DNA of 64,000 bases from Stemphylium vesicarium. Its lineage: Eukaryota > Ascomycota > Dothideomycetes > Pleosporales > Pleosporaceae. Both the position numbers and the translations under genes were made by a program. The notes beneath the pieces are model-generated. The model was not told where the DNA came from. It searched no databases and was given only the letters and a program-made list of their open reading frames with translations. Position 1 is the stretch's first letter. Every line of letters begins with the position of its first letter. Positions 62,158 through 64,000 of this stretch are shown in pieces. The stretch lies in contig QXCR01000128.1 in NCBI GenBank assembly GCA_004380135.1, positions 1 through 64,000 on the forward strand, read 5' to 3'.

Positions 62158-63984
62158 ATGGCGGACCGACTACCTGCACCGTCAGCGGCAGCACCACCGG
62201 AGGAAGAGAGCACTATGAAAGCAAACCATTTCTCCTCGCGATGGCTGAAGAAAAGGCTAGCCATCATCATGATTTTCTCCGGTAGCACCGTTTTGCTCTT
62301 TTGGTATTTTGGCGCTTTCACCTATGCCAGGCCATATCACCCGCCAGCCCAACCACTGCCAGGAACGCCACAACAACCGAGCGACCCGGGCCATGATACA
62401 CCTGATCACTCACTTATCGTCACGCTGCCAGAATATGGCAGCTTCCAGGGCACGAAGATGGTGATGGGCCTGCTGAAGACTGAGACTCTCAGTCAGCCAG
62501 TAGACGCATGGTTGAATGTGGAGTACTCTACTCAGCCTGTTGGAGAAGGGCGATTCAAGCCCGTCACTTGGCCAGCGCCTTTCGACGGTACTAAGGATGC
62601 GACCACCAACGGACCCGCCTGCTTCCAGAACATGTATGGGTCACTGGGACAATCTGAAGCTTGCCTCACTATCAACGTTTACCGACCGTCTGGCGTTCCT
62701 ATGGACCAGAAGCTACCATCTCTGGTCTTCTTGCACGGTGGATCTTTCGTCTCGGGCTCTCACAAGAGCTTTGATGGTGCTCTGTTTGTTGGGAAGAGCA
62801 CAGAGCCTCTGATGGTGGTCACCGTGCAGTATCGCCTTGGTGCGTTGGGCACGCTACCTGCCAAGTTTATGGAAGAGGAAGGTCTCCTGAATTTGGGCAT
62901 TCGAGACCAAAAGATGGCATTGGAGTTTCTCCAAAAGTACATTGGTGACTTTGGAGGCGACAAGGACCAAATCACACTCAGCGGTCAGAGTGCCGGTGGG
63001 CATGCTGTCGGTATTCACCTTTTCCACAACTACGGAGAGGATACCGGCAAGCCACTGTTCAGCAAGGCCGCCATTTCATCCGGCTCACCAACTGCACGTG
63101 CCTTCCCAGGCGTCGATTATCCACTCTACCAACGTCAAGTTGCGGACTTCCTGGATTACCTCAACTGTCCTGACACTCCCAACGCGGCTGCTCTCGAGTG
63201 CCTTCAAAACTCTGAAGTCGATGATATCCAGTTCATGTCATCGTCCATCTACAATGCGCATAACTACAACATCACATGGCCCTGGCAGCCCGTGTCTCCA
63301 GGTCCTCTCTTTGAAAAGCGTGGCTCTACATCTGGCGAAGACGGGACTTTCTTCAAGGTTCCCCTGCTCATCTCTTCCACCACCGACGAGGGCAAAGCGT
63401 TTGCTCCACAAGACCTACGTACAGATGCAGAGTTCCTCACCTTTTGGAAGACTCTGTCCCCTGGACTGACACCCGAGGACCTTGCCGACCTGGAGGTTCT
63501 GTACCCAAACACGAGCCCTGACCCTGGCACACTGGGATATGTTTCCGATCAGTTCGAGCGCGTCTCTGCTGCATATGCAGACTACTCCTACATCTGCCCT
63601 GTCCAGGACACTGCTGTTCACCTCTCTTCCGCCTCTGCACCCGTGTTCAAGGCGCGCTGGAATACGCCCAACTGGGCTCCAACCTACAGGGGCGTGCCTC
63701 ATGCGAGTGATGCTCCTTACTTCAATGGCCAGGCCAACACACAATTCCCGGAGATTTCAGATCTCTACAGTGCCTACTGGGCGAGTTTTGTCGTCAGCGG
63801 GGACCCTAATACGTATAGCGTCGCCAACGCGGCAGTCTGGGAGAAATATGAGGGCGCTGGGACTCGGCAACTGGTAGTTAGCCCTCCAGCGCAAGGTGGA
63901 GCGATAATGGAGGGTGAGGCAATCAGGATAGAGCAGTGTGCTTGGTGGAGGGACCCAGAGAGGGCCACTAGATTGAACAAGTAG
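62158..63984 (+). CDS. Membrane-anchored type-B carboxylesterase
   Basis: This single-exon gene encodes 608 aa and ends 16 bp before the window edge. A short cytoplasmic N-terminus (MADRLPAPSAAAPPEEESTM, then KANHFSSRWLKKR) is followed by one hydrophobic segment (LAIIMIFSGSTVLLFWYFGA, about 34-53), so the protein is a type II membrane or signal-anchored enzyme. The rest is an alpha/beta-hydrolase of the carboxylesterase/cholinesterase family: SEACLTINVYRP, LVFLHGGSFVSGS (oxyanion hole), VTVQYRLGALGTL, LNLGIRDQKMALEFLQKYIG, FGGD, and the nucleophile elbow LSGQSAGGHAV with Ser278. An acidic residue of the triad is expected near STTDEGKAF, and the His near GVPHASDAPYF. Such enzymes hydrolyse carboxylic esters; the substrate is unknown. 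A second in-frame ATG at 62215 would remove only 19 residues and keep the anchor. Confidence 0.92.
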   Translation: MADRLPAPSAAAPPEEESTMKANHFSSRWLKKRLAIIMIFSGSTVLLFWYFGAFTYARPYHPPAQPLPGTPQQPSDPGHDTPDHSLIVTLPEYGSFQGTKMVMGLLKTETLSQPVDAWLNVEYSTQPVGEGRFKPVTWPAPFDGTKDATTNGPACFQNMYGSLGQSEACLTINVYRPSGVPMDQKLPSLVFLHGGSFVSGSHKSFDGALFVGKSTEPLMVVTVQYRLGALGTLPAKFMEEEGLLNLGIRDQKMALEFLQKYIGDFGGDKDQITLSGQSAGGHAVGIHLFHNYGEDTGKPLFSKAAISSGSPTARAFPGVDYPLYQRQVADFLDYLNCPDTPNAAALECLQNSEVDDIQFMSSSIYNAHNYNITWPWQPVSPGPLFEKRGSTSGEDGTFFKVPLLISSTTDEGKAFAPQDLRTDAEFLTFWKTLSPGLTPEDLADLEVLYPNTSPDPGTLGYVSDQFERVSAAYADYSYICPVQDTAVHLSSASAPVFKARWNTPNWAPTYRGVPHASDAPYFNGQANTQFPEISDLYSAYWASFVVSGDPNTYSVANAAVWEKYEGAGTRQLVVSPPAQGGAIMEGEAIRIEQCAWWRDPERATRLNK

Positions 63985-64000
63985 GCTCATACAGCTCGCT

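Noticed and set aside
1..64000. Search for a secondary-metabolite cluster, CRISPR-like array or other new multi-gene system
   Set aside because: No PKS, NRPS, terpene cyclase, DMATS or cluster regulator is present, no spaced direct repeats were seen, and the oxidoreductases and the MFS gene are scattered among housekeeping genes.

Overview
ORGANISM. This is a gene-dense stretch of nuclear DNA from a filamentous ascomycete, most likely a Dothideomycete of the order Pleosporales. The evidence is short spliceosomal introns (mostly 46-80 bp, with CTAAC/CTGAC-like branch sites), fungal-only families (DUF1996, HET domain, PTH11/SAT4 rhodopsin-like, GH11 xylanase), NOSIP, Drs2, tafazzin and Sec61-beta of ascomycete type, and lesions that look like repeat-induced point mutation (RIP). 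No species is assigned. LAYOUT. 1-7 kb: a palindromic MITE-like repeat, a secreted DUF1996 protein, a small 10-Cys secreted protein, a single-pass membrane protein, an SDR oxidoreductase with a 7-nt microexon, and a 39-aa metallothionein-like gene. 8.6-12.6 kb: a HET-domain gene split by an internally deleted hAT transposon with a perfect 8-bp target duplication. 12.6-24.2 kb: GH11 xylanase, tafazzin, NOSIP, a dead F-box gene, an MFS exporter, a secreted protein and an intact F-box relative. 24.9-38.2 kb: intron-containing tRNA-Lys(CUU), the P4-ATPase Drs2, a xylose-reductase-like enzyme, two fused gene relics (STAND-like and AAA+), a tetraspan protein and a third F-box protein. 40.5-53.4 kb: a low-complexity protein, Sec61-beta, a PTH11-like receptor, an amino-acid/choline-type permease, an FAD oxidoreductase and a Lys/Pro-rich protein. 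53.9-58.3 kb: a decayed astacin protease and a decayed second HET gene. 58.9-64 kb: SDR, haloacid dehalogenase and a membrane-anchored carboxylesterase. HOW IT FITS TOGETHER. The genes are mostly independent housekeeping loci (lipid asymmetry, cardiolipin remodelling, ER translocation) mixed with secreted or plant-interaction-type genes and with relics of the self/non-self (HET, STAND, AAA+) repertoire. I see no biosynthetic cluster and no CRISPR-like or other novel multi-gene system. The most notable items are the unannotated metallothionein-like ORF, the 7-nt microexon, the GC-AG intron and ATG-only first exon of SEC61-beta, the hAT insertion into HET, and the concentration of broken genes at 9-12, 17-18, 33-34 and 54-58 kb. 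All gene models were spliced by eye from reading frame and splice consensus; none has transcript support here.
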